Below, piece by piece: positions 1-11,357 of a stretch of DNA of 64,000 nt (its first letter is position 1; each line of letters starts with the position of its first letter). This DNA comes from Brachypodium distachyon (taxonomy: Eukaryota; Streptophyta; Magnoliopsida; Poales; Poaceae): the NCBI RefSeq assembly GCF_000005505.3, contig NC_016134.3:22767584-22831583 (forward strand). Direction: 5' to 3'. The position numbers were made by a program, and so were the translations under genes. The notes beneath the pieces are model-generated. The model was given only the letters and a program-made list of their open reading frames with translations, searched no databases and was not told the DNA's origin.

Positions 1-1985
1 AGTACGAGGTCACCTTCGACGAAGGAGCGGGTGCGCAACCTACGGCTGTGGTAGTTACGCAGGCCCTGTTGATAGACGGCTGCTCGTGCGAGCGCAACGT
101 CGCGGGCTTCGTTGGCAGCATCAAGTGCATCCTCCATTGGCATGTCAATTTCCGGTCCAGAGTACGCCATGACTCTAGGAGCATTGAACCGGACGTCGGC
201 TGGTAGCACTGCTTCAGCACCGTATACCATGAAGAACGGTGTGAACTTGGTACAGCCGTGTGGAGTTGTCCGCAGACTCCAGAGTACGGAGGGTAGTTCT
301 TCGACCCATGCACCGGCTGCGCGATGCAGGGGAGTCATGAGTCGTTTTTTGATGCCGACTGTGAGCAGGCCGTTCGCCTTTCTGACCTGCCCATTAGTCT
401 GTGAATGCGCAACTGCTGCGTAATTGAGGTGGATTCCCATCTATTCACAAAAGTCCTGGAACTCGTTAGAAAGGAAGTTTGACCTGTTGTTGGTGATAAT
501 GCTGTGAGGGACTCCGAAGCGGAATACGATGGAGCGAATGAATGTGACGGCAGTCGTTCCCGTGGCATTTGTGATGGGCATTGCCTCGATCCATTTGGTG
601 AACTTGTCGATGGCGACAAGCAGGAAAGAATGACCCCCTTCTTTTGATCGTTGAAAAGGCCCGACCATGTCGAGTCCCCATTGAGCGAAAGGCCAAGCCA
701 ATGGTATTGTTTTGAGTTCTGAAGCCAGGGCATGCGGCTTAATTGCGAACATCTAGCAGGCCACGCATCAGGTGACAATGTCTGCGGCGTCTTGCATCAC
801 TGTCGGCCAGTAGAATCCGGCTCGAAAAGCCTTTGCCGCGATAGCACGGCTGCTCACATGGTGACCGCATGTGCCTTGATGTATGTCGATCAAAATCTCC
901 AGTCCTTCCTCAGGTGGGATGCACCGTTGCAGGATGCCGGAGACGCTTCGTTTGTCGAGCTCGCCTTCAATGACAGTAAAAGCTTTAGACCGCCTAGCAA
1001 TTCGACGTGCTTCTGTGACGTCTGCAGGTAGCTCTTGTCGTATCATGTACGCAAGAAAGGGTTGCATCCACGTCGGCTCGACCATGAGCACCTCATCTGG
1101 TTCTTCTTCACCGGTTGCGACTGCAGGGTCGTCCGGTGAGTCAGGGTCGAGAGGTTTTTTCTCACCGTTGATCAGTATTGACTTCTGGGTACTCGAAGTA
1201 TTCTTTTCCTTGATGGATCTCTGGTGGATGATCTCTAACAATACTTCGGACGGGATTGGGAACGAGTCGAGCCGATGTTGGCCAGACTATCCGCTTCGTC
1301 ATTGCTGTTTCGGCCAATGTGAGGCAGCTCGCATCCGTCAAACTGGCCTTCCAGTACGTTGTAGAGATCGCGATAAGCAATCATGGAGTCGGAAATGGCA
1401 TTACACGACTTCATCGTTTGCTGAACGACGAGGTAAGAATGCCGTATATCATGAGCCTCGTGGCCCCGCAAGCTTTGGCCATGCGCATGCCATGCAAGAG
1501 GGCCTCGTACTCGGCTTCATTGTTTGAAGGGTTGTGAAAATGCATCTAAAGCACGTAGCGGAGTCTGTCACCTTTGGGCGAAATAAGCACGACACCCGCG
1601 CCTGCCCCTTAGTGTCACTTCGACCTGTCGAAGTACATTGTCCATGAGCTTGACATGTCGGGCGGGACCAGAATCTGAGCCTCTGTCCACTCGGTGATGA
1701 AGTCGGGGTGCACTTGTGATTTGATCGACTTCCGCCGCTCGTAGGTTATGTTGCGAGCCGAGAGCTCGATTCCCCACTCGGCGACTCGTCCAGTCGCTTC
1801 AGAGTTGTTCAGGATGTTGTCGAGAGGAGCCTCACTGACAACCGCAACTGTGTGTTGCTGGAAATGTCTTAGCTTGCATGCTGTTAGAAAGACTCCATAC
1901 GCAAGCTTTTGATAGAGGGGATAGCGTTGCTTTGTAGGCGAGAGGACTTCCCTGATGAAATAGACTGGGCGCTCAACACCGTGGG
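1..1985 (-). mobile_element. Ty3/gypsy pol, 3' half (RNase H to integrase), decayed
   Basis: This is the C-terminal half of a gypsy polyprotein read right to left. From about 1985 it continues an RNase H cut by the solo LTR at 1986. A second RNase H-like segment (with NNEAEYEALLHGMRMA) lies near 1430-1530. An integrase zinc-binding segment (CGHHVSSRAIAAKAFRAGFY) is near 840-1000, the integrase core near 330-752, and the integrase C-terminus runs off the left edge. The paired RNase H segments and the integrase sequence suggest the Tat lineage. An in-frame TAG lies near 438, and several frameshifts occur at 1000-1500. In the integrase core the second catalytic Asp is Asn (ITNNRSNF) and the catalytic Glu is Arg (GQVRKAN), so the enzyme is dead. 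Gag and protease are absent on this strand. Confidence 0.85.
1981..1985. repeat. Left target-site duplication GTGGG of solo LTR A1
   Basis: The five bases GTGGG immediately precede the TG of the LTR and are repeated exactly after its last CA (5227-5231). This is the expected 5-bp staggered-cut footprint of an LTR retrotransposon. Confidence 0.9.
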
Positions 1986-4900
1986 TGAAGCGATCCTCCC
2001 CCTTACAAAGGGTTCGATCTCTGTGCTTACCGTGCTAGTCCCTGGATCAAAAGTATATTACATCGCATTGATCCAGAATTTAATAGTACCTTACATATTG
2101 CATAACCTCATGGGTTATCTCGAAAGAAAATAAAATATTGCAGCGGAAGGCAGAAGATACAGGAGTCCCATAACAACTCCACAGTCGAAACATGTTGGAA
2201 TGTAAACTCGCAACCCTAACAATTCGTACCTCACTCTTCACCTGGTTCACCTACAACATTTAAACGTTGCAGCCACTAGGGGGTCAATACATTGAATGTA
2301 TTGGCAAGTTCACCAAAAGGGTTATAACAGATCCTATCAACTACATGCAGTATTTGGCTAGGTGGGGTTTGGCTATTTGCATAAAAGCATCATTGTTTCA
2401 TTCTATAATTTTTAAACAATTAGTTTTGATTCTATTGGACACGGGGTAGAAACACCCATGCTCCTATTAACCTAGGCACATTGAGTAGAAACATCAATGC
2501 TCCTACCCAGTTCAAACCATTCGTTTTATTAGGAAATTAGAATGAGTAAAACCTTCCTTACAGCTCCAATATCTAGTTGCTCATAATTGTCCGTAACCGG
2601 CGACACGGCTAAGTACTTAGTTTGACACTCTCGAGAGGTTGTACACATTCCCCACAGAAATCGTCGTGTTAATCCCTTGCTGTCCTCAGGGTAGAGTAGC
2701 AACGGCATCGATTACAGGAATTTTCAGACCATAATCACCCAGACCACCTGAGGGACCTACGTTCCCACCTACACGGCTACATCTGCACAATCCCTCGGAT
2801 CCAGGATCATATGTCTTACTTCCATCCTGGCAGAGCCCATATTACCATGTGGTTGTACTGGAAGCTACTAAACAGGAAACTAGTCCAGTCTCTGGTTACC
2901 CCGGGTGGCATCCCACATTGTGACGCAGGCGCTCCCCGAATCGCACGGGGAGACGACCATGGACGCTCCAGAATCGGACGGAGAGACAACTCAGCGGGCC
3001 CCATAGAAATGGACCTAACGTCACGACATCCGAATACTCAAAGCAGCCCACACAGGACGATTCATTGAATTACTTGTTTTGCCATACACTAGGAAAATCA
3101 TATTGTAGTTCAATAGTATCACATTGTGATAATACCACCCTCATATATTATCATAGCATAGCATTTAACTACTACGATGGTGATTGGTGGTGTGGACATG
3201 GCAAAGGGTATCTATACTACTAGGAACAGATCATAGCTAGCATAGATACAGTAATAATCCTAACAATGCAACTAATAAAAGCTAGTGCATAATAAAATAA
3301 TAGGATAAATGATCAAAGTGAACTTGCCTTGATAATAGTTAGAGTTCAAACACTCGTCACAATCGCAAGGTTCGCTCTCCGAGAATACTATACAATCAAC
3401 AAACATACACATACATAAACACACCATACAAGCAAAAGAATATGTATGTTATGATCCAATGCAAAACATGTGACATGAGTTTTGGTTTATTTTATTTGGG
3501 TGATCTACTGACCCAAGGCGTTGATAATTAAGCACATGCAATTAGGGTTTTTAAATAAATTGCAATGGCTAGGATTTAAACCCTAAAATGAGGTTTATTG
3601 GCATCAGCCAAATAGATTAATTCAAAATATTTATTTCTCTATCCCATTGGACAGAGGACAATAAAAAAAAAATTTGGGCACTGGTTTCATTCAAAAAGGA
3701 CTTCTAGATAATTAGTTATGAATTAAATGGCATAGAACTCTATTCTGCAATTTGAATGTGATTAAAATATTCAAATTTGAAATTGGACAGCGCCAAAAGA
3801 TTCTAAATTTCGTAAGGATTCCAGAAAGGTGTGGTTCAAATTTTTTGGTCAAACGGATTTAAAGCTATGATCATTTGAAGTTAGAGGGGCCTATCTGCAA
3901 AATGCCATTTAATTATTCCGGGGAATTAAAATTAGATTTTCATTTTATAAAAAAAAAAGGTGCCACGTGGCGCTACGTGATAGGCCGGTACCGGTTCACT
4001 TAAAGATTTAATCCGGATCTAATCCAGGCCGTTCACTAGTGATCCGACGGCTGAGAAGAGATGGGGCTTACCTGGCGGCGCTAGGGCTTGCCGGAGACGA
4101 GGAAGACAGCGGCGGCGGCTTCGGGCGGCGACGACACGATGGCTTCTGGCGGCGGCTCGGCTCGCGAAACGGAGGAAAGGGTGCGGCTCGGGGAGGCGGC
4201 CTCGGCGGTGGTGGCGGCGGCTTCGCTCGGGGAGCTCGGACGCGATGCCAGGGACGACGAGACCGGCGGCCGGCGGCGACGGCGAGCACGGGTGACGGCG
4301 CGGGGGCTTCTGGCGACCAAAATCAAAATGGGTCGCGTCACTAGGTGCGCACGGAGGAGAGGAGGAAGATGCGGGGTTCGGCGGCGCGTAAACCTCACCG
4401 GAGCGGTGGCGGCGGCGCAAAAACGGCGGCGGCCGGGCGCTTCTCCGGCGAGAGATTTCTCGAGCCTGGGGGCGCAATAGAGAGGGGAAAGAGGGGGAAG
4501 AGAGAGAGGGAAAGCCAGGCTTTATAGGGGCGTGCTCGGGCAGCTGCGGGGATCGCGGAATCGACGGGAATCCGGGGAAGGCGGCGGCGGACACGGGTGG
4601 GACGAGCGGCGCGATCCGCGGGCGCTTGCCCAGGGTAGGAGACGACCCGACAGGTGGGGCCCACCTGTCGGTGACTCAGCGCGGCGTGCGGGGCTGGGCT
4701 GCGGCCTGCTCGGGCTCGAGCGCGCGCGCGGGACTGGGCTGGTTCGGCCCAAAACGGCCGGGCCAGTCCATTTCCCCCTTTTTTTTTCTTTTAACCTTTT
4801 TCTTTTCTGTTTTTCTTATTTCTTTGATATCTTTTGATTTTGAACTCCAAATTGGTCCAAATAAATTCCAGAAAATTTGTAAAATCATGTTCTACCAAGA

Positions 4901-5226
4901 TACAACTTTTGGGAGTAGTTTCCCCTCAAAATAAAATATATAAAAATACATTTGCCCTATAAATGCCTTTAGGGCCATACATCTATTTAAATATAATACT
5001 TTTTCAACTCCAAATAATTATCCAAAAATTATGGGATAGCTTATATATGCACTAAACCCCTTTTATGCATAAGCCCTATTGGTTTGAAAATCCAAAGCTC
5101 AAAAGGGTGTAAACCAAATCTTTTAAAGCCTTTTGAGATTCAAATTTGAATTCAAACAAGCAATTGTGGCATGATGCTCATGGATGCAATGCATATGTAA
5201 AAGTTTGAAATTTTTGGGATGTTACA
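1986..5226 (-). repeat. Solo LTR (family A, copy A1), 3241 bp
   Basis: In element sense (minus strand) the LTR begins TGTAACATCCC and ends CTTCA, giving the canonical TG...CA ends. It is flanked by a perfect 5-bp duplication GTGGG and no internal domain adjoins it, so it is a solo LTR left by LTR-LTR recombination. It sits inside the RNase H of the gypsy pol, whose reading frame resumes on the other side when LTR and one duplication are removed. It contains a GC-rich block at about 4020-4770, where all long ORFs on both strands look spurious, and AT-rich flanks. Two partial copies in the same orientation lie at 6433-8722 and 11358-13077. Confidence 0.9.
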
Positions 5227-5231
5227 GTGGG
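5227..5231. repeat. Right target-site duplication GTGGG of solo LTR A1
   Basis: Exact repeat of 1981-1985, directly after the LTR end GTTACA on the plus strand. Confidence 0.9.
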
Positions 5232-6432
5232 TCTTGCCATCTTCGGCTCACTCAACTACAATCGTTGTGCAGACCACCTGAGTGGTGGCTGCGATGTACA
5301 ATAGGAGCTGCTCATCTTCTTGTGGAGCGACGAGGATCGGCGAGGTTGACAATAGGCGCTTCAAGTCTACGAAAGCAGCACTGGCCTCTGGTGTCCACGC
5401 GAAGTTGTCCTTCTTCTTTCTCAAAAGATGGTAGAAGGGCAAGGCTTTCTCGCCTAGCCTACCGATGAATCGGCTCAGGGCCGCGAGTCGACCAGTGAGC
5501 TGCCGGAGCTCATGAATTTTAGACGGCTCCGTCATGGTTAGGATGGCTGTGATTTTTGTCAGGTTTGCCACGATGCCTCGAGCCGACAGAAAGTATCCAA
5601 GGAGTTGCCCGGCGGGTACCCCGAAGGTGCACTTGGTTGGGTTCAACTTGATTTTGTACTTGTCCAGGTTGTCGAATGTCTCCGGATGTCGTCGAGAAGC
5701 GTTTCTTCTTTCTTCGTTTTTATGACTATATCATCGATATAGACTTGGATGTTGTTCCCTAGCTGAGGCTCAAGGCATGCCTGCATGCAGCGCTGATAGG
5801 TGGCACCTGCGTTTTTGAGCCCGAAGGGCATTGTTGTGCAACAGAACACTCCATATGGAGTGACAAATGCTATCTTCTCCTCGTCTTCGACCTTGAGTCA
5901 AATCTGGTTGTAGCCTGAAAAGGCATCCAGGAAGGACAGTCGATCGCAGCCGGCGGTTGAGTCGACGATCTGGTCAATCCAGGGCAAAGGGAAGTGATCG
6001 CAGCTGGCGGTTAAGGGATGTGACGTCGACACACATACGCAACACTATGGTGTTCTTCTTGGGGACAAGGACGGGGTTTGCTACCCAGGTCTCTAGTTTT
6101 ATCTCCCTGATGAATTTAGCTTCGAGGAGTCGTTTAACTTCCTCTCCGATGGCTTGGCGTTTTGGCTCCGAGAAACGCCGCATGGGTTGTCGCACCGGCT
6201 TTGCGTTCTCGTCCACTTTAAGTGCGTGCTCGGCTAATTCCCTAGGAATTCCTGGCATGTCAGCTGGCACCCAGGCAAAGATTTCCCAACGCTCACGGAG
6301 GAACTCGATGAGCGCGCTTTCCTGTGCAGGAGGAAGGCTTGTAGATATTATAGCGGTCTTGCTAGAGTCATTTGGATGCACCTGAACCTCCTTGGTGTCC
6401 GCTTTTTTGTTGAACTCGGGCTGATGAGCCAG
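5232..6432 (-). mobile_element. Ty3/gypsy pol, reverse transcriptase part
   Basis: This is the upstream half of the same pol as 1-1985. Read right to left it holds the linker and start of reverse transcriptase (PMRRFSEPKRQAIGEEVKRL near 6120-6200), then MPFGLKNAGATYQRCMQ and the catalytic YIDDIVIKT box (near 5720-5840), then the RT connection and start of RNase H (FGVPAGQLLGYFLSARGI; FAWTPEASAAFVDLKRLL) up to the LTR insertion at 5231. The YIDD catalytic motif is intact, but frameshifts separate the blocks. The protease and gag that should lie upstream are missing: the reading is cut at 6432 by LTR copy A2. Confidence 0.85.
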
Positions 6433-8722
6433 TGAAGCGATCCTCCCCCTTACAGGGTTCGATCTCTGTGCTTATTTGTGCTAGTCCCTGGATCGACTCA
6501 CTAGCACACACAGTTTCAAGATGTAATACCAAGATACAAAGGTCAAAATGTACATTATTACATCGTATCATCCAGAACTTAATTGTCCTTACAAATTTGC
6601 ATGACCCCTTGGGTCAGCAAAACAAATAGAGTTTTAAGATAACAAGAATATTGTTTCAAAAAACTTGCAGCGGAAAGGTAGAGCAAAAGGGCGTCAACTA
6701 CTCCCAGAGGAGAGAGCATGTTGGAATGTAAGCACATGACTCAAAGAACATCGACGAACCTCACTCTTCGTCAGATTCACCTGCATTATTGATTGCAGCC
6801 ACTACGTGGTCAATATATTGAATGTATTGGCAAGGTCACCTGGAAGTTACAACAGATCCTACCAAGTATATGCAATTGAGGTATAGTGGGGTTCAGGCTT
6901 TATGGCGTGGTAGCAAAACATAGTTTATCCTACTACAATTGAATGTTACAATATTGTTAACTAATGGACACCGGGTAGAAACACCGATGCTCCTACTAAT
7001 CTAAGGACATCGAGTAGATACATCAATGCTCCTAAACCCAAGTTCAACCCATTCATTTTATTTAAGAAATTGGAATGAGTGAGACCTTCCTTACAGCCCC
7101 AATATCTAGTTGCTCATGATTGTCCGTAACCGGGGACATGGCTAAGTACTTAGTTTGACACTCTCGAGAGGTTGTACACATTTCCCACAAGAATTCGACG
7201 TGTTAATCCCTTGCTGTCCTAGGGTAGAGTAGCAACGGCATCGACTTCAAGAATTTTCAGAACATAATCCCCCAGACCACCTGAGGGACCCACGCTCCCA
7301 CCTACACAACTACCTCAGTACAATCCCTCGGATCTGGGTTCATATTTTTTACTCCATCCAGCCAGAGCCCATTTAGCTTGTGGTTGCACGGGAAACTACT
7401 AAACAGGAAACTAGTCCACTCTCTGATACCTTAGGTGGCATTCCACATTTGCGATGCAAGCGCTCCCCGAATCCATGGAAGAGACGTCCATGGACGATCC
7501 ATCTCCGAATCCATGGAGACTCGACTCAGAGGGACCCATAGAAATGGATCTGACGTCGCATAACATCTCGAATACTCAAAGCAGCCCACCTAGGATGGTT
7601 TATTAGGGTTGTTTTGTCAAGTTTCCAAAATCACTCCACATCATCATTTCACAGTTATTGAGATTCCCTCCCACGTTTACTAACATAGCATGGCTAAGCA
7701 ATACTAATCACGATGGCTATTGGTGGAGGATTCATGGCAAAGGTAATTCTATAGCTAGTAGGTCAATCATAGCTAAAAGTACGAGTAATAGTCCTATCAA
7801 TGCATTTCTACAAACAACTCTAAAGCATAAGTATTTTAAAAACAACAGTAATAGGATATGATCAAAGTGAACTTTCCTTGGTAGCAGTTGTAGTTCAAAC
7901 ACTCGTCACAATCACAAGGTTCGCTCTCCGAGAAAAACTATTCAAATACAAACAATATACACACACATAAACACACAATTCACATCATGACAAAAGAAAG
8001 TATGCTATGATACGATGCAAGCATGTGACATGATTTGGTTAATTTTATTTGGGTGATCAACTGATCTTAAGCATTGGTAATTAAAACAAATGCATTAGGG
8101 TTTTAACAAAAAGGCAAAAACAATTTAAATAACACCCTGAATTATAATTTTATTGGCATCAGCCAAATAATTTAATTCAAAATATTTATTTCTCTGTCCC
8201 AATGGACAGAGGATAATAAAACAAATTTTTGGGCACAAAAGGATTTAAAAAAAATTAGTTATGAATTAAATGGCATTAAACCCTATTCTGTAAATTGACT
8301 GTGATTCAAATATTCAAATTTAAATTTAAACAGTGCCAAAAGATTCTATAGGTTGAGAGCTTTCCAAAAAGGTAAAGTTTGTCAAATTTGGCCAAAGGGT
8401 TTAAAAGTTATAAGCTTTTGAAGTTGCAGGGCTTTTATGCAAAAATGCCATTCATTCTAAACCGGGATTAAAATTTTATTCTCGTTTTTATTTAAGCAGT
8501 GACACGTGGCATGATCTTATTGGACGGTACCGGTTCGTTTAAAATGAAAATACGGGATCTAATCTCGGCCGTTGATTTAGATTGGACGGACGAGGGGAGT
8601 CAGGCTCACCTCCAGGAACCTTAGGGTTCCGGCGAGCAGCTCCGGCGGCGACGCGGCATGGGCAGGGCGGCGGCGGGGTGTTCCGGCGATCCTCGGAGCT
8701 CGGGAAAGTGATGGAGAAGGAC
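6433..8722 (-). repeat. LTR family A, copy A2, truncated
   Basis: The left end (tgaagcgatcctccccctta) is the same terminus as A1 and the sequence stays alignable to A1 until about 8700, in the GC-rich block. The remaining roughly 1.1 kb that would lead to the TGTAACATCCC terminus is missing. At about 8722 it joins the interior of a different LTR (family B). There is no right target duplication, so the junction is a deletion or illegitimate recombination point. Many small indels relative to A1 indicate an independent, old insertion. Confidence 0.8.
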
Positions 8723-8869
8723 GTAGGGGTATTACCTCATCGAGGGCCCTAAACTTGGGTAAATCGTGTCCCTTGTGTCCTTGTTAGCCGACGAGTTCGC
8801 CAAAACACACTCCTTTTTTCTTGATACAAGTCCATCAATATGGACATTGTCGAAGTCACATCTTTGTCA
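8723..8869 (+). repeat. LTR family B, 3' end only
   Basis: About 147 bp closely matching the last part of the 480-bp solo LTR at 46025-46504, including the shared run cctcatcgagggccct and ttgttagccgacgagttcgc. It ends in TCA, directly before a primer-binding-like site, so it is the 3' end of a 5' LTR on the plus strand. The first roughly 330 bp of the LTR are missing at the junction with A2. Confidence 0.8.
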
Positions 8870-8870
8870 T

Positions 8871-8888
8871 TGGCGCCGTCTGTGGGAA
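8871..8888 (+). promoter_or_regulatory. Probable primer-binding site of element B
   Basis: TGGCGCCGTCTGTGGGAA begins two bases after the LTR end. Its position and TGGCGCC start fit a tRNA primer-binding site of a grass gypsy element. The primer tRNA was not matched base by base. Confidence 0.5.
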
Positions 8889-8906
8889 AGAAGTGTGTTG
8901 GAAACA

Positions 8907-11357
8907 TGACCTCGGCGGTTTCAGATTCTTCAAACCCGTCGTCGACTCAGGCGGAGTACATGACCTTCGGGTCCTTTCACTTTACCGCTCACCCTCCTGC
9001 CAGCCGCGCGGTATTCAACGCGCTTGATACTAGCGTGGATCTCGTGTTCAGGGAGTTCCATCTCCGAGCCGACCGAACTGGCATCCTTCGACTATCAGAT
9101 CTAACTGCTCCAACTCGGAAGAAGACGCTTCTTCTTTCAGCTTCAGGTAGGATCCCGCTGACGGATCTGGCGAAACCACGCGGAGGGCGAGACTCCCTCC
9201 GGAATCGAAGCCAATTCACCTTGTTACGCAGAAAGCCCCATCCCAAGCGACGCTGGCGACTGCCTGGAACAAGATGGCTGTCATGACAGCAGCAACCCTG
9301 CGCCCGAGTGCGCCATCACCCAAGTCTTCATGACAAATCATGTCACCTCAACTCCTTCGACTGCAGATATGATTGTAAATCCGCAAGGTGGTCATCCATC
9401 AACGGAGAAGTCGCGGGTTCAAGCAGCCCTTGACTCGGGAGTTCTCATGGATGACCCAACTCCCGCAGAGTTTGAATTATATGCGAACTCCTTGGCCAGG
9501 AACCTCTTCAACTTGGTCAAAGAAAAAGAAGAGTTTGTTAAGCAACAAAAGCTCGAAGCTGACAAACTCAAGAAGATAGAAGAGGAACTTCAAGGGTCCA
9601 TAAAGGCTCGGCCGGAGTCATCCGACACCTTGGGCAGAAGCGCTCCCCCTCTTCGAAACGCCCATCGCGGGTCTCGTTTCCATAAATTACCCGAGGAAGA
9701 CAGAACACATGCGGTTCGTGATCTCTCCTCAAGTTTCCTGTCAGTGGATGATCGCAACGAGGCGACACTTGGGATTACTGAAGAGGCACTCCGCGCTGCG
9801 AGTCCTCGTCTACAGTCAATCCCACTGCCCAACAATGACCCGCGCTGGCGCGTCCGCGAGCAAATCCTTAAGGGATTAGCTAAAGCGGGAGCTTCGTGTA
9901 TCAAGCAAAACTTGACCGCCCTGCCTCATAAGGATGACGAGCTTCAGCATGATCGCCGAATGCCTCACTCGGGTCAAAACGAGCACAGGCAAAACCCTCA
10001 CAAAAGGAGTCAATCTCCTCACTGAGCCGATAGCCGCCTAGCCGGCTGTGGAGAGGACTCTCCTGATTCAAACCACGAAGCGTGTGGAGTGCCATGCTTC
10101 AGTTGTCGGATTCGCTGAACTAGGATGCCAAGAAATTTCAAGCCACCTTCTAACCTAGTCAAATATGACGGAACGCAGGAGCCCAGAAACTGGTTGGAGG
10201 ACTACCTCACTGGGGATCGGTGCCAAGGTGGAACTCGAACCACCGCTATGAAGTATCTTCAATCCCAGCTCAGGGGTCCGTCTCGCACCAGGTTAAAAAG
10301 CTTGCGCGACGGCGAGCTCACTTCGTGGGACGAGCTGGTACAAGCTTCCACACGGAATTTCAAAGCCACGTATAACCGACAAGTCTCTCTCGAACAACTC
10401 TGCTTGTGCATTCAGTGTGAGGGAGAGTCTATCCGCTCCTATATCCAGCGATGGACCAACTCGAAGCACGCCTCCAAAGAAATCTCAGATGAAAGTGCCA
10501 TAGACGCATTCAAACGAGGCCTTCGTCGACTCGAGCTCAAAGAAGAATTGGGTTGCGTTCGGCCCTCCACCATCGGATATCTAATGGAAATTGCCAATCG
10601 ATGGGCGGATGGAGAGGACTAAGTTCGCAATGAACAAGGTCGATCCCCAACTAGCAACACAGATCGCGCATTCGAGAGACGAAGGAAAAGAAAGGGTCGC
10701 ACGCACGAAGAACTAGCCTCGCCTGATCTCATCGCAGCCACCTCCCACGTGGAGGGTAACCGCAGCGGCAAAATCCGCGAGCCGAAACCTCAGTGGCGAC
10801 GCAAGGGAGGTCAACCTGCGCTCTCTCAGCAGTTGATGGCTCCTCGCCCGTTCCATGTTTACAAAGATGAACAGGGCCACATCAAGCCTAGCCATCCCTT
10901 GAGGGAGTGTAGACGATTCAAGGAGTTACACCACGAGCTCACCAGAACGCAACAAACAAACTCAGAAATGAGTCATCTCCATCACCCCGGCAATAGGGCC
11001 ACGATGACGACATCAGCGACTCCGGTCATGGGAGCCTCATCGGCTCACGTACTACAGGCTAACCTGGTCGAGGTAATGAACCACTCTTCGGGGCAAACAC
11101 TTGCTGTTGTCGAGTCGTATCCAGCGCCAGCAGGCCACGTCTGCATGATTCAGAACAGCAGGCCAACGAACAGGGTTCATAAGTTAATAACCCGACAAGT
11201 ACATATGGCCGTGGCCACGCCACCAGCAGCGCCACAGTACCTTGATTGGTCTGAAACGCAAATTAGTTACTTTCGAGAAGATCACCCTCCCAGGGTCCCA
11301 CGACCCGGACACGCTGCCCTGGTGCTCGAAGCCTAGATCGGTGGGTACATAATGAAC
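8907..11357 (+). pseudogene. Ty3/gypsy gag and start of protease (element B), broken
   Basis: Gag lies on the plus strand after the LTR and primer site. Candidate N-terminal coding starts at the ATG at 8907 in another frame. The main frame runs from 9330 and includes a charged helical stretch (9510-9600). At 10125-10622 is a typical retrotransposon gag domain (starting PRNFKPPSNLVKYDG; later TSWDELVQASTRNFKATY). At 10749-11336 is a basic segment ending RVPRPGHAALVLEA, the usual lead-in to the aspartic protease. In-frame TGA codons lie between 10023 and 10125, a TAA at 10620, and a TAG at 11334, so no full gag can be made. The element is cut just before the protease active site by LTR copy A3. 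Confidence 0.8.

Noticed and set aside
112..423. A 103-codon plus-strand ORF.
   Set aside because: It is antisense to the integrase core of the left-edge gypsy element, which reads clearly on the minus strand.
4019..4770. Several overlapping ORFs of 60-191 codons on both strands.
   Set aside because: They fall in the GC-rich block of an LTR, are low-complexity Arg/Pro/Gly/Ala sequences in all frames, and share no motif.
5232..6432. The 1.2-kb segment between LTR copies A1 and A2 as the internal domain of one retrotransposon.
   Set aside because: A1 has its own 5-bp target duplication on both sides, and the pol frame continues across A1, so the segment belongs to the older host element.
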